NCBI GenBank assembly: GCA_012861695.1 | Contig: JAAOOA010000086.1 | Coordinates: 3,401,293-3,465,292, forward strand | Source of the DNA: Trematomus loennbergii | Lineage: Eukaryota; Chordata; Actinopteri; Perciformes; Nototheniidae | Reading direction: 5' to 3' | DNA length: 64,000 nucleotides | Shown here: piece by piece, positions 32,740-44,055 of the stretch | Numbering within the stretch: the stretch's first letter is position 1 | How the letters are laid out: the number at the start of each line of letters is the position of its first letter | Made by a program: the position numbers and the translations under genes | The notes under the pieces: generated by a model | The model's database searches: none | Told to the model about the DNA's origin: nothing | The model's input: the letters and a program-made list of their open reading frames with translations, nothing else

Positions 32740-33396
32740 CTCTCACCTGCAGAAGTTCTCTGACGACTCCGCCATTGTTGTCCTCATCTCTAATGATGGT
32801 GGTGGATTTCAGACGGCGCCAACACTCCCCCCCGACACCAGTGAACATCCAGGGAGCGGACATTGAGATTGTGAAATCCTACAAATACCTGGGTGTTCAT
32901 CTGAACAATAAACTGGACTGGATGATCATTCTGCTGCTCTGTACAAGAAGGGACAGAGCAGACTCTTTCTGCTGAGGAGACTGAGGTCTTTCGGGTGCAG
33001 GGGGCACTCCTTCAGACATTTATGACTCTGTTGTGGCATCAGCCATTTTCTATGGTGTGGCCTGCTGGGGCAGCAGCATCTCGGCTGCTGACAGGAAGAC
33101 TGAACAGACTGGAGGCCAGCTCTGGGGAGTCCTTTGTGGAGGATGTGGTTAATATACCTTAAATAGATGCCCAATATAAACTTCCACCTTTACTTTCACC
33201 TGGCTGCTACCTCAACACTGTTACTGCTCCTGGATGTGTATTTGGTCAATTCTAAATTGTGTCATTTTTACTTTTATCTTTAATATTTGAATGCATGTTT
33301 CTTAATTAATATTAGGATATCTTTTATTCTTTACTTGCTGTAACAATGTAAATGTCCCCTCTGTGGGACAAATAAAGGTATTCTGATTCTGATTCT
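32740..33396 (+). pseudogene. Rex1/CR1-like LINE reverse-transcriptase remnant
   Basis: The sequence starts at the catalytic box, 'HLQKFSDDSAIVVLIS' (FSDD variant of YxDD). It then jumps, by an internal deletion, to 'VDFRRRQHSPPTPVN', 'YKYLGVHLNNKLDW', 'LYKKGQSRLFLLRRLRSFG' and 'VVASAIFYGVACWGSSISAA' in shifting frames. The 3' UTR ends 'ccctctgtgggacaaataaa' and a short (TTCTGA)n tail. The decamer tctggatgaa occurs before 32455 and again right after the tail (about 33398), a possible TSD for the 32455-33397 insertion. Dead copy. Confidence 0.75.
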
Positions 33397-33971
33397 GGAT
33401 GAATTACCTAAGTTGGAAAATGTATTCTCCATATTTGATGACATGCGTGCTAACCGGTGCATGGTTTGCTGGAGAGTATGAATTGATCACTGTCTTTAGT
33501 TAGCACCAAATATCAAAGTTATTTCCAGAAAACGTATTGGAAAAATATGGGGAAATTATTTGGAAATGATGGACACTTCCAAAAAAACATTTCTGTGCTC
33601 GAAATAGAACATATCTACATCATTTTGTGTCGTTTTCAATTACTCTTTTAAATGACCTTCATCATCAATATGTCAAAAGCAAATGCAAACAAACAATAGT
33701 AAGCATACTTGTTAAGCTGAGTGCAAAACAAAAAAATAGCTTATTTTCTCATGTATAAAAGATATGATATGTAATAAAAACAACTCTCTTTACATGAGGC
33801 AATACAGCTTTATCAAGGCTTGAATTTCAAGCTGTATTTACCGCTGGGAAGCAGAAAGAATCTGTGTTTCAAGTAGAGAACCCGTATTTACCTGATTTCC
33901 CACGGGCTAAACATACACACAAAAATATTCGAAACAGACACGAGCGGAAAGCCCAAACTCTCAACATGAAT
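33397..33971. other. No gene seen
   Basis: AT-rich sequence with no repeat or domain recognised. Confidence 0.4.
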
Positions 33972-33995
33972 ACACACACACACACACACACACAA

Positions 33996-34041
<46 letters not shown>

Positions 34042-34052
34042 ACACACACACA

Positions 34053-34124
<72 letters not shown>

Positions 34125-34125
34125 C
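33972..34125. repeat. (CA)n microsatellite with scattered extra C
   Basis: About 154 bp of CA repeats interrupted by CAA and CC at several positions. The long frames on both strands are a consequence of the dinucleotide pattern. Confidence 0.98.
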
Positions 34126-34829
34126 CGAGCGCTCTGAGGGAAGGACAGCCTTCTATCCACCCTGCGCTGCTATCAGCCCGAAATGTGATTCCTCACCTTT
34201 ATTCTGATTCATTTAAATAAATCAAAATCTTACAGCCCCCTTCATTCTCATTGTGATTCCAAAGGCAGAGCTTATCTTAAATTAACACCAGCGCCGTGAT
34301 ATCCTTTGAGAGTACCGACCAGATATTACGGCGTGCCTGGAATGAGCGGGCTGGAAGTGCTTAACAGGCTGGAAACGCCTCCCTCATCTTCCACTGTTGC
34401 ATCAGGCGTCAACAGTTTCAAGGCCTCATGTTTCTGTGACTGAAGTGGTGTTTATCAGGAGAAATCTTACATCTCCAAATCCGTTTGCTTTTCGGTTTGG
34501 TTTACACAAGTTGCCCCGAGTTAAATCTGTGATTGGTTCATAGCAGTTACACATTTGGACTCCTCTTTCCCCCATGTGTTCCCATCTCAGTTTGTTGCGT
34601 TGTTTTTCTGACAATAGTCTGGCAGAACTTCTTGTTCTTCTTGTTGTGAAATCCCTCAAAAAGATTATCACACCAGGCATGGACTGAATCATGTTTCTTA
34701 ATTTTGTTGATTAATTAGCTGAGAAGATCAATATAGTTCTTGTGCCTGTCTGCTGAAAACCAACTGAAATGAAAGCTTTTGTCTACTGCAGCCACATATC
34801 TGCTCTGTAAATCACTTGTTCTGAGCTCT
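34126..34829. other. No gene seen
   Basis: Unique-looking sequence, no recognisable content. Confidence 0.4.
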
Positions 34830-35608
34830 TAGGCCCCGCTCACACGTGACCGTTTGCGTTTATGCACAGTATGCGTATTCAAAAAAGTCTTCCGTTCACA
34901 TGCATTTGTTTCATTTAACGTGTCTGTTCAAACGAGGCCGCTGGAAACGCTGTAGTACATATGCTGGGACTGTAAGTGGCGCTGTAACTTCCGCCAAAAT
35001 ACACCAAAAGCCGCGAAGAAGAGCAACCAAGCAGCCCCGCTGCAATGTTGCCATGGCTACCCTTCTGTTTAAGCCCCGAAACTGAAACTGAAACTGAAAG
35101 AAACTGAAAGAAACCGAATCTGTGGATATTGCATCCCACCAAGAAACACGAAAGAAACAACTCCGTGGAGAGGACGGCTCAGAAAGAGAGAGATATTCTC
35201 TACAAACAGCGGGTGAGATGCACCTTTGTCAATATAATGGATCAATGCATGAAATCTGACTCTGTTTATTTTGTTTAAGGAGTATATTGGGCGTTAACAT
35301 TCTGGTTTGCCTTTTATAATATTATTTCATTCAAGAACCCCTTGTGCGTTTAATTAACACAGCTATTTTTGATAGTTGCTCAGCAGTGAGCAGGAGAGGT
35401 AGGGAGAGGCGGGCTATCGTTATTTTTTCAGGAAATATTCGTATAGAGGTGATTACACGGACTCGGTTGACCCCCCAGAGCGTTTCGTTTGCAAATCTAT
35501 CCACCTTGGGACCCGTTATTGTTTGTGGGTCAGTTTCTATCGGCCTCGTGTAAATAATAGGGCTATACGCACGCGAAACAGTTTTCTCCTCGTGTAAACG
35601 GCGCCTTA
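34830..35608. mobile_element. TIR element with TAAGGC.CCG.T.ACACG ends (about 780 bp)
   Basis: The left end 'taggccccgctcacacg' and the inverse of the right end 'cgtgtaaacggcgcctta' match with few changes, a terminus seen in many fish MITEs. No TSD is resolved. A short (AAACTG)n-like repeat lies at 35075-35118. No transposase seen. Confidence 0.55.
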
Positions 35609-35715
35609 GAGAGAACATCTGAAACCAAAAGGGAGAAGTGCATAACCTTTTAGTTTCACAATAAAGCGCCCTAGTTTTGCATTCATTTAACAGAATACCT
35701 TTATCTCTCCATCTC

Positions 35716-35860
35716 ATCTATCAAATCAAATCAAATCAAGGTTTATTTATAGAGATTTTTGGTCGGGCCAAAGTGCTGTACATGTAATAACTACAATCAC
35801 ATAATCTATGTTTTGATACAGTCCATATAATTGTGCATAAAGTGAAGTACATTCAAATAA
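35716..35860 (-). repeat. L2-type LINE 3' end, minus strand
   Basis: The minus strand reads 'cagcactttggcccgacc', 'aaaaatctctataaataaac' and a (TTGAT)n tail. It matches the 3' end of the L2 at 18660-18766. Only the 3' UTR remains, a typical 5'-truncated insertion. Confidence 0.75.
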
Positions 35861-36929
35861 ATTCAGTATATATGCACATGTATAAATGATCCTGCATATG
35901 ATCAATAATTTACATTTAAATTCATACAGAGAATATTTAGGCTGGGGAAACTTTTCACAATCGCTATGAGCCAGAAAACGTTAATTCAAAAGAAACATAT
36001 GGTTTGTAACAAGCCTTGAGACCCTGCATGTGTGTGACACCACATGAAAATAAATCAGTGTTTTATTTAACTCATATTTTCTGTAAACCAAGACAGTTAG
36101 CTTCTGTTTTTGTGTCCTGATTACGTAATCCCGTTACATGTAATCCAATACTCCCCAAGCTTGCTCATACAACTATGCATTCACAATTAAACTTAGAGGA
36201 CTTGTTTTCTTTCTGATAAAGTTCTCAGTTGTTTACGTGTTTTAACAACAGAACTACTTGGTTACAGGAAATAAAAATACGTCCTGTCTAAAATCCTGTA
36301 TGTTTGACCCATCCATCACACCCTCATCCCTATGTGAAGTTTTTGCAGATTTTGATCAGTTTTTTGTTTTGTTATACCTTAAAAACAAACAAAATCAAGG
36401 GAAACTTCAGGGAACAGCCACAGACTGCAAACAGCATTAGCTTTCCTGCTAGGTTTAGTCCTTATCTAACTTTACTAAATGAATACACTTCTTGTTATGC
36501 ACCTGCTCTGCTGCAGCTGCTCAGCGCCCACCAGAGATATTGAAACAATTTTCTGATTGTCAGAATTGTTGATTATGTTGACTAGTTGATGGAATGGCTC
36601 AGATACCAGTTAGGCATAAAGTGGCAATTACATTTGGAAAGTTAGATAGGAGTTTGTTCCAAACATGTGTTCCAATAACGCCGAGAGAAAATTCTCTGAA
36701 GACAGACTCCAAACTCATCTGATCAGAGATCGGAAGTGTTAATGCAGTCTGAGGTTATCATAAGAGGAAGTTTGTCAAAAAACATAAAACAATATCAATT
36801 ATTGGTGTTAAATGGTGTAATGTTTGTTTAATGCTGGTACATTTGTGGTAAATTGTAATACACAAATAATGTAATGGGTAAATTAGACACACACATACAG
36901 AAAGAACAAGGTAAAGAGGTGTACCCTTT
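35861..36929. other. No gene seen
   Basis: AT-rich, low-repeat sequence with no recognisable feature. Confidence 0.4.
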
Positions 36930-36943
36930 GAAAAAGGCTGTGT

Positions 36944-36949
36944 TTTATT
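36944..36949 (-). promoter_or_regulatory. Candidate poly(A) signal AATAAA, minus strand
   Basis: The minus strand reads caataaaacacagcc, with a T-rich stretch within 20 bases downstream. It is the most distal such hexamer before repeats resume. It matters only if the exon at 41753 is real. Confidence 0.25.
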
Positions 36950-38269
36950 GAAATACAGCAGACATCAACAGGTTGTTTTGCTGACCTGGGCAACAGAAAC
37001 AGAGCTTGAATACTTTTCAAATTCACATAAAAACAAATAATGATGGCTATTTTTGTTATTACAAGTTACAAAACAACAAAGAAGCTCAAGACTTGTCGCC
37101 CAAACTGAGGAAAAGAAGTCTAATTTTGGGCCACAAGTTGATTTACAGACGTTTTTTTGTTACATAAACGACTCAAGCTGGTGCTCTACCTTAGGTTCTG
37201 ACTTTTGAAAATGCTGGTATATGAAGATAGAAATCAAATGCACCTTGAGTTCTGAAGGGAGATTTGAAACAGTGTTCAGGTCTGTTTTTGTGCCCAAGGC
37301 TGGTTGTTTGATAGTAGCGGTAGTAGAAGAAGCAGAACCTCAGTTATGATGCAGGGCTGGCCTTAACTCCCCTTAAAAAGACATTTAGTGCAGCTGGTTT
37401 CCCAAAAAGAAAGAAATCAAAAACTATCCTCATGATCCTCCACAAGATACTAAAATACTTATTATTGTTTAGAATGCCTTTCCATGATGACACTGCTACA
37501 GCATGTGGATTTGCATTTTCAAAAATGTTGGGTTTTAGCCCAAACACATTTTGGTTAAATCAGAGTTATCTACAATACTGAGAGTTACAGTAATGTTTGA
37601 TTAACTCAAGCTTTAAACATCTTCAGGCTTCTTAATTGACAGCTACAAAGCGAGGCCGGATTAAGTCTCCTGAATTGACAATTAAGGATGGATCAAGACT
37701 AGCACACGTTACAGTTGAGAAAAACTCAAGGACGTTGTTCAGGAATTCAAATCTTCGGAAGTCTTCATTAACTTGATTTTAGCTATAACATTGTTTGAGT
37801 TAAAAAGAGAATAAACAGCAAGAAAGCCTTTAGATCAATCAAAGTGGAGTTTTAGGATGTAAAAAAAGGTCCACATTAAATCAAATAAGGGTTTAGGCTA
37901 TACCGAAAAGGTTGGGTCTCACTTTTATTATCAAGTTATGGACAAATATCAGGTTTCTAAAGTCTTTTTTTCGGAAACCAGGCGGATCAAACACATGAAC
38001 TTCAACATGAGCAATTTTTAAAAAAAAGAAGAAGGATTAGAGCACACTAGTCAGACTGTTTTGTCTCCAAAATGGAACTTAAAGCAGCAACACCTAAGCC
38101 AGGAGAGTTAAAACAGAATCATTCTGGGAATTTTATTCCTGAAAAGGTTCATCCAGAACTATGACCAGACATTTGATGCCTCAAGCCGTCGTCAGGAAAC
38201 AGGCTTAAGTTTGTCTGCCTGATCCTAAAAAACATCTGTAGCATGGAGCTTCGCTAACTGCCAAAAATA

Positions 38270-38512
38270 GTTATCTTGGTTGCTAAAACGCTAGCTAACC
38301 AGGAATGTACACAGTTCTCAAGAGAGTTAGCTTGGCTGCTAACATGCAAGCTAACAGGAACGTACGTAGTGTTCAAGCGGGTTAGCTTGGTTGTAATACG
38401 CTAGCTAACCAGGAACATGTACACATTCAAGAGAGTAAGTTTGGTTCTAACATGCTAACTAACCAGGAACATGTACACTTCTAAAGAGAGTTAGCTTGGT
38501 TGCTAAAAGGAC
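38270..38512. repeat. 55-bp tandem repeat, about 4.4 copies
   Basis: Units start at 38270, 38326, 38381, 38435 and 38490 with 'gttagcttggttgctaa', followed by 'gctagctaaccaggaa' and 'gtacac..ttcaagaga'. Copies differ at several positions, so the array is not very recent. Confidence 0.88.
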
Positions 38513-41500
38513 AGTTAGTTCAAACATTTAATGCTTTTTGACTTCTGTCATTAAAGTTTCAGGAAGACCAAAACAGTTTTCTATAAGTTACTAGTGTGCT
38601 CGGCTCTTTCCTTTCAAACAGTAAACCCACAGTGTTTAGTGAACTCCTCAAAGCAAATACATTCAATCAATCATCAGAAAAATATGCATTAAAACTATAC
38701 ACTTGCAAAAATAAAAGTCTCTTGGAATCTTTCTAATGCTGTGCGTCCACCAAGAGCCTCTCTTTGCAGCGCTGCTTTCTTTTTAGGGATTTTACAGAAG
38801 GACGTGCAGCTGAGCGCTTCAGTGCTAACAGTTAAAACAACTATGAAGACTTTAAGCGAAGAAACAAGCATTTAATTCAAAGCAGCAGTACAGAAATCCC
38901 CCCCAAGTGGACGGAGTTGAGATCCCCCCCCCCCTATTATATTGAGCTTTTGTTGAGGCCAGCCCTGGTTTGCATTTGTAAATACAGTATATCAGATATA
39001 TGTAGTCTTATCATCTTAAATCTGACCAGGACACTACAGCGGCAGAAGCAATACATAAAGAAGCTCATATTTTGTTTTTACTATTATTCTTTTCTGTCGG
39101 AATGGAACTAGTTTGAACTAAGCCTACCAAGCCAACATGTAGTTATGTATTGAATAAAAGGCTATTTCTCTTTTTTTTTTTTTTTTGTTTATTACAGGTG
39201 TGTAGATGGTGTGCAGGATGACAAAGAGAGATAGAAATTGAGAACAATCAACGATGAAGGAAACGAAAGAGATAGAAAAAGAAAGAATGACAGGTAGAAG
39301 ACGAAGTGAAGGACAAACGGAGGAAAAGAGATTAAAGTATGATTCAGGCAGCATGATTCTGGATTGTGTTTTTTTCACTGTCTAGATTGTGTGTTGTGTG
39401 ATCGTGATCCTTCTGCGCTTTGCCTCCATTTTGAAAGTTTCTTGATAGTTTTTTTTGTTTTGTTTTCAAGTTGTTTTGTTCCTTATCGGTTTAAACAAAG
39501 ACCCACGACAGTCACTTGGTCATACAAGCATGTTCCTCGGAACAAGAAGTGCAGATTGGCTTACGTTTATTTTTTTCCTTTCTTGTGTAGTTTCTTTTTT
39601 TTCAGCAAAAAAGGGTTCCAGACAGAGTGGCTACAATATTAATAATAATATAATAATAATATAATAATAGCACTTGACTTCACTTATGCACAGTAAAAAA
39701 AAGAAGAAGAGAAAAGGTCCAAAGGTGCTTTTTTGTGTGTTTTGTTTTTTAAATCTGATTTGATGTGAAGCGAAGTCCCCCCTCTTCCTCCCCCTCCTCC
39801 TCCTCCTCCTCCTCCCACCTCTCTCAGCGGGGAAGTGGCAGGCAGAAGTCCAGTGCCGGTGAGATGAAGGAGAAGTGACTGAAGTATTGCCAACTGGTCC
39901 GTCTTTTTTCTTTTTTTCTGTAGTGGTTCCACGGTGGTTCAGTACAAAAAGAGAGAGACGGAGAAAGAAAGAAAGAAACGTTGCACACACACACACCACT
40001 AATGGCACCGTTTTTTCCATCAACAAATAAAAGTAGAGAATCTGAGAGAGAGGGCTTTAAAAAAGCAACAAAAAAAGAGGAGGGTTTCGGGGGGACCATT
40101 TGCTCCCATTTTACAAAATGTAACAAAATCTTCCCGCAAAACTTTACAAATCTGTAGCAATACAGGAACAAAACGAAAACAAACAAACATATATATCCTA
40201 TATACAAGAAGAAGAACCCTTTTTTCAAAAGTGTAGTGAGAATGCAGCAGATCCCAGCTTTGGCACTCGGCGTTTTTGTTTGTCTGTTTTTTTAATCCGC
40301 CCTGTCTGTCAGTCGGTGTACAGACGGCTGCTGCAGGCACACATTCAGTGCTCCGGTTCACCCTCCTCCTCGCGTCTCCACGGCAACACAGGTCACGTAC
40401 AACATCACCTCGGCCCAAACATCTGTCCGGTCCAAGAGTTTACAACCTGCTAAGGCCCCCACTCCTCCCTCAGAGCGACTTAAAGGAGAAGTTCTGGGTT
40501 TCTTTCAGGAACTTACATGAAACTGCTGATCATTAAACTGGTTTCCTCTTAAAGGCAATGTTCACAATGTTCAGAAACTCCCATCATTGAGATGTTAATA
40601 AAGCCAAACTAGACTTTTAACATATACATGTCTTTGAATGTTATTTAAACTCCACACTTAAAGGGAATGTTGGATTTTTAAAGGGAAGGATGGGATGTTA
40701 AGCAGACAATCTTCTTAATCAATAACTAATCTTCCTTTTAAGGGAACGTGTTTGATTTTTTTCTAACGAAGGCTTTTTTTCCACATTCTCTTTTTAAACC
40801 TGTCCTAAAGTTTTCAGACATTAAAGGTTCCTCTTGAAATGTTGTTATTGTACTTTTGAAGAGAAATCTGCAGATGAAGATCATGTGATAGTCCTGAACG
40901 CTCTGCAAAGAGTTGTTTTCTCGAAAGTGAATGAAAACTTCTATTACCATGCATCATTTCCTGATTGTCTCCACTGATTATCTTCTTTTTTTCATGTTTT
41001 ACAAGGATGAACATTTGGTGGAATAAAAAACAACCCAAATCTCTGATTCTGTTGCAACTTGGATCTTCTTCACTTTTCATAGAAAGTCTGATTATGTCAT
41101 GAGTGTAATGATAATTCATTGTAAGGATGAGTCAGCATTAGTACTCGTTTTGTCATGAAACTGGCACCAAGTGGAAATATTCAGGATCATAAACTCAAAG
41201 GGACAATTACAATTAAAGGGGCAGTACAAACTATTTGACTTGTTTCATTTTACCTTCAGTTTGCAGCCTTCTTCATAAACTGCTACTGTGATTGGCTGGT
41301 GGGACTTGTACAAATAAGCCTTATTGATTAGTAAAGACACAACTAATCCAGATCTTAAAGAGGATTTAGGGTTTGTAAACCTTGTTTCTGCATATACTAG
41401 AAGAAGATTAGCTCCTGTAATATTACTGAAAAACTCAAAATCCTGTGAGAAATGAATAGAAAGGAATTTGAATTTCGAAGGAGAGGTTGGCTGTTTCAAT

Positions 41501-41752
41501 TATCTTCACAGATCGTAACCCGGAATGTCTCCTTGCACTCTTATGATTTCAATTTGGGAGCATGTGTACACCTCGCTAAGATAAAAGGTGCCAAAGCAAA
41601 GCCCCCTTCTTACTCAGGCTTTTGTAGCATGAACATCAGGTCTGTGAAGGGTAACTCTGAGGAGGATGTTGTGCGTGATCTGAGATGCGACAATCAAGAG
41701 ATACAAATTGTAAAAAGAAAAAGGAAAAGATCTTATGATTTTAAAAAACAAC

Positions 41753-41839
41753 TTATTTTCTTTGCTTCATTCTCAGTCCACCTCGTTTTCTTATGATTCC
41801 AGCAGCAGCGGCGGCGATGGCGGCAAATCCTACTCGCAC
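41753..41839 (-). CDS. Candidate terminal exon of an unidentified gene
   Basis: On the minus strand a strong acceptor (tttccccctcccttctgctttcttgtgtccacttcag, given here in two parts: pyrimidine tract at about 41846-41876, then ag at 41840-41841) precedes an open stretch. In one phase it reads VRVGFAAIAAAAAGIIRK and then 'RGGLRMKQRK' before a stop, 28 codons. A second phase is also open for longer, so phase is unsettled. The alanine run followed by a basic end could be the end of a membrane segment, but I recognise no family. No upstream exon is identifiable within the window. Treat as a weak host-gene candidate. Confidence 0.25.
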   Translation of the reverse strand: MRVGFAAIAAAAAGIIRKRGGLRMKQRK

Positions 41840-42774
41840 CTGAAGTGGACACAAGAAAGCAGAAGGGAGGGGGAAATGTCAGTTTAACGAAAACTCAGAC
41901 CTTTCCCACCATAAAGAAATGAGGAAATGTACAAAAAAAACAAAAGTGAGGGGATTAAAAAGCAATTGTTGTGCCAGGAGCCGGAGATCTGGTGGCCTGG
42001 TGCTGCTGGGAACTGGGACATGATGTGAAATAACATAATCATCGATGCTCTAATCCATGTACGAGGGAAAGTGTTTTAAAGTTGTGTTTTGTGTGGGAGT
42101 GATTAAACGAGGCAGTGTGATTACAGAAACAGGCTGGTAACACACACACAGATGGATTCCTTTTGTTATTTCAAAAAGTGAGCCTTAGCTACATCAACTG
42201 CAGAGAAAACCATGTTCCTAATTTCCCCTACATATAGCAGTATATTATATTTTGAAGTGTTTCTATTTTAATTGAATTGCAATTCTTCTTTAACAGTCAG
42301 GTTTCGGAGACCTACTGGGTACTTAACGCGTCTTTAATCGCCACTTTGTTCGTGGTGTTTCACCGCCGCACGGCTGCAGCTCCCCTCGGCTTCACGGCGC
42401 TTTAAGGGCCGTCAAAACCAACAACAATAACTATAACAATAAAATAAATATAACGATGTTAGCATACACGCAGCTGAAGAGAAACCTTGTGTAAACAGCA
42501 GGGCTGAGCACACGCAGCACGCTCCAGCTGTGTCGGGGCTCCAAAATGGAGATTGATGACCTGCTACTTCTGAACTCTGCGGAGAGGAAGAAATGATGGT
42601 AAGGGTAGGAATAATAGGAAGTAGAAAAGCTTTGAAAGTAACCCAGAAACTAAACATAGCACCAGGGGATGCTGCTGATTCTGAAGTTTCACTTTACTGC
42701 TGATCGAAAATGGCCTTTTACTATTTATCGACATATACACTTGGGATGCATTTTGATTGGCTGTCAATAATAAT
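41840..42774. other. No gene seen
   Basis: Would be intron of the candidate gene if the exon at 41753 is real. A short GC-rich patch lies at 42320-42420. No other feature is recognised. Confidence 0.4.
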
Positions 42775-44055
42775 ATAAATAATAATAAACTTTATTTATA
42801 TAGTACCTTTCACGCAAGTTGCAGCCCAAAGTGCTTTACAAACACAAGATACAAAAAAAGTGAGTAACATTAAGAACATAATTAAAGTGAGGATTATAAT
42901 TAAAAACAAGCTTTAAACAAACCATACAGAACACTAAAACATTCAAACATAAATAGTGACACCACTAAAATGACCCCAAGTTAAAAGTCAAATAAAAAAG
43001 ATAGGTATTCAATTTACTTTTAAAAACTCCAATGGAGTTTTCTATTCGGATCCAATGTAAAATACTCTAGGTACTTCTAAAAGAAAGACATTGGAGAATC
43101 TGAGGGTCATGAAATGAAAGGCAGTCACTGATATGTAGGGGCCAGGTAATGTAAAGCCTTGTAAATCATTTAAAGCACTTTTAAATCATTGTGTTTGTTC
43201 AAATCCTGGCTGAATTAATTGCAATTTCTTTAACATTTTTAGGGAGAGCAGTAAAAGAGAACAGCAGTAGTCCAAGCGACTAGTAATAAAAGCATGTCAA
43301 ACCATTTCAGCAGCATTTGGAGTTAAAATTGTCCTTAAGTGGAAAAACGAAGTTTTGCAACCATGTTAAAATGGCTTAAAACATTAAGATCACAGTCTAA
43401 AATTACCCCTAGATTTGTAACCTGTGTTTTGATATATTTGGACATGCTGGAAAACACAGACTCTACTCTCTGGCATTCTGATTAGGACCTACTAATAGAA
43501 TTTCAGTTTTTTGCTAATTTCTTTAAAAAAAGTTGTCATTCATTAAATTGTTTACATCATTCAGACAGGTAAACAGGTTTTTTGCAGAACTGGGGTTTTA
43601 AGGGGAAATGGAAATGTACAATTGTGTATCATCGGTGTAACAGTGATATTCAACATTATCATGGTTTATCATGTTGCCCAGAGGGAGCATGTATAATGAG
43701 AAGAGAATAGGGCCCATAATGCTTCCTTGAGGAACTCCATATTCAATATCAGAGGTTGGTGACACAGGGTCTCCCAAACTTACACAAAGGTTTATTTCAG
43801 ACAGGTAAGAGTGAGACCATCCAAGGACTGTCCCGAGAGACCAACCAATTTCTCAAGATGGTTCATTAAAATACTGTGATCGATTGTGTCAATGCTGCAC
43901 TCAAATCTAACAAAAAGAGGACAGCTACATTGTTTGAATCGGTTATAACTACCTTTAATAAAGCTATTTCAGTGCTGTGGTGTTTTCGATAGCCAGACTG
44001 GATTTTATCTAAAATGTTATTGTTGTTAAGATGATGGAGTTGAAAAGTGTTATCA
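42775..44055 (-). pseudogene. L2-type LINE reverse transcriptase, degraded, minus strand
   Basis: On the minus strand the order is 'KIQSGYRKHHSTEIALL', 'VLFLLDLSAAL', 'YGVPQGSIMGPILFSLYML', then the catalytic box as YTDDTQLY (Ala to Thr in the usual YADD; both Asp kept), then pieces of the C-terminal region. The 3' end is 'aagcactttgggctgcaac', 'ctatataaataaag' and an ATT-rich tail at 42775. Many frameshifts and stops are present. It is older than the L2 at 17653 by the number of lesions visible. Confidence 0.82.

Larger units (their letters stand above)
36930..41752 (-). other. Candidate long 3' UTR on the minus strand
   Basis: About 4.8 kb nearly free of the transposon fragments that fill the rest of the window. 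It lies between a candidate terminal exon (41753-41839) and a minus-strand AATAAA (36944-36949). It contains T-rich and A-rich runs, a (CCT)n stretch at 39781-39816 and a 55-bp tandem repeat at 38270-38512. Low repeat density would fit a selected UTR, but could equally be chance. There is no direct evidence of transcription. Confidence 0.25.

Noticed and set aside
41452..41796. 114-codon plus-strand frame
   Set aside because: No known motif, no splice or promoter context, and it runs antisense to the better supported (though still weak) minus-strand exon.
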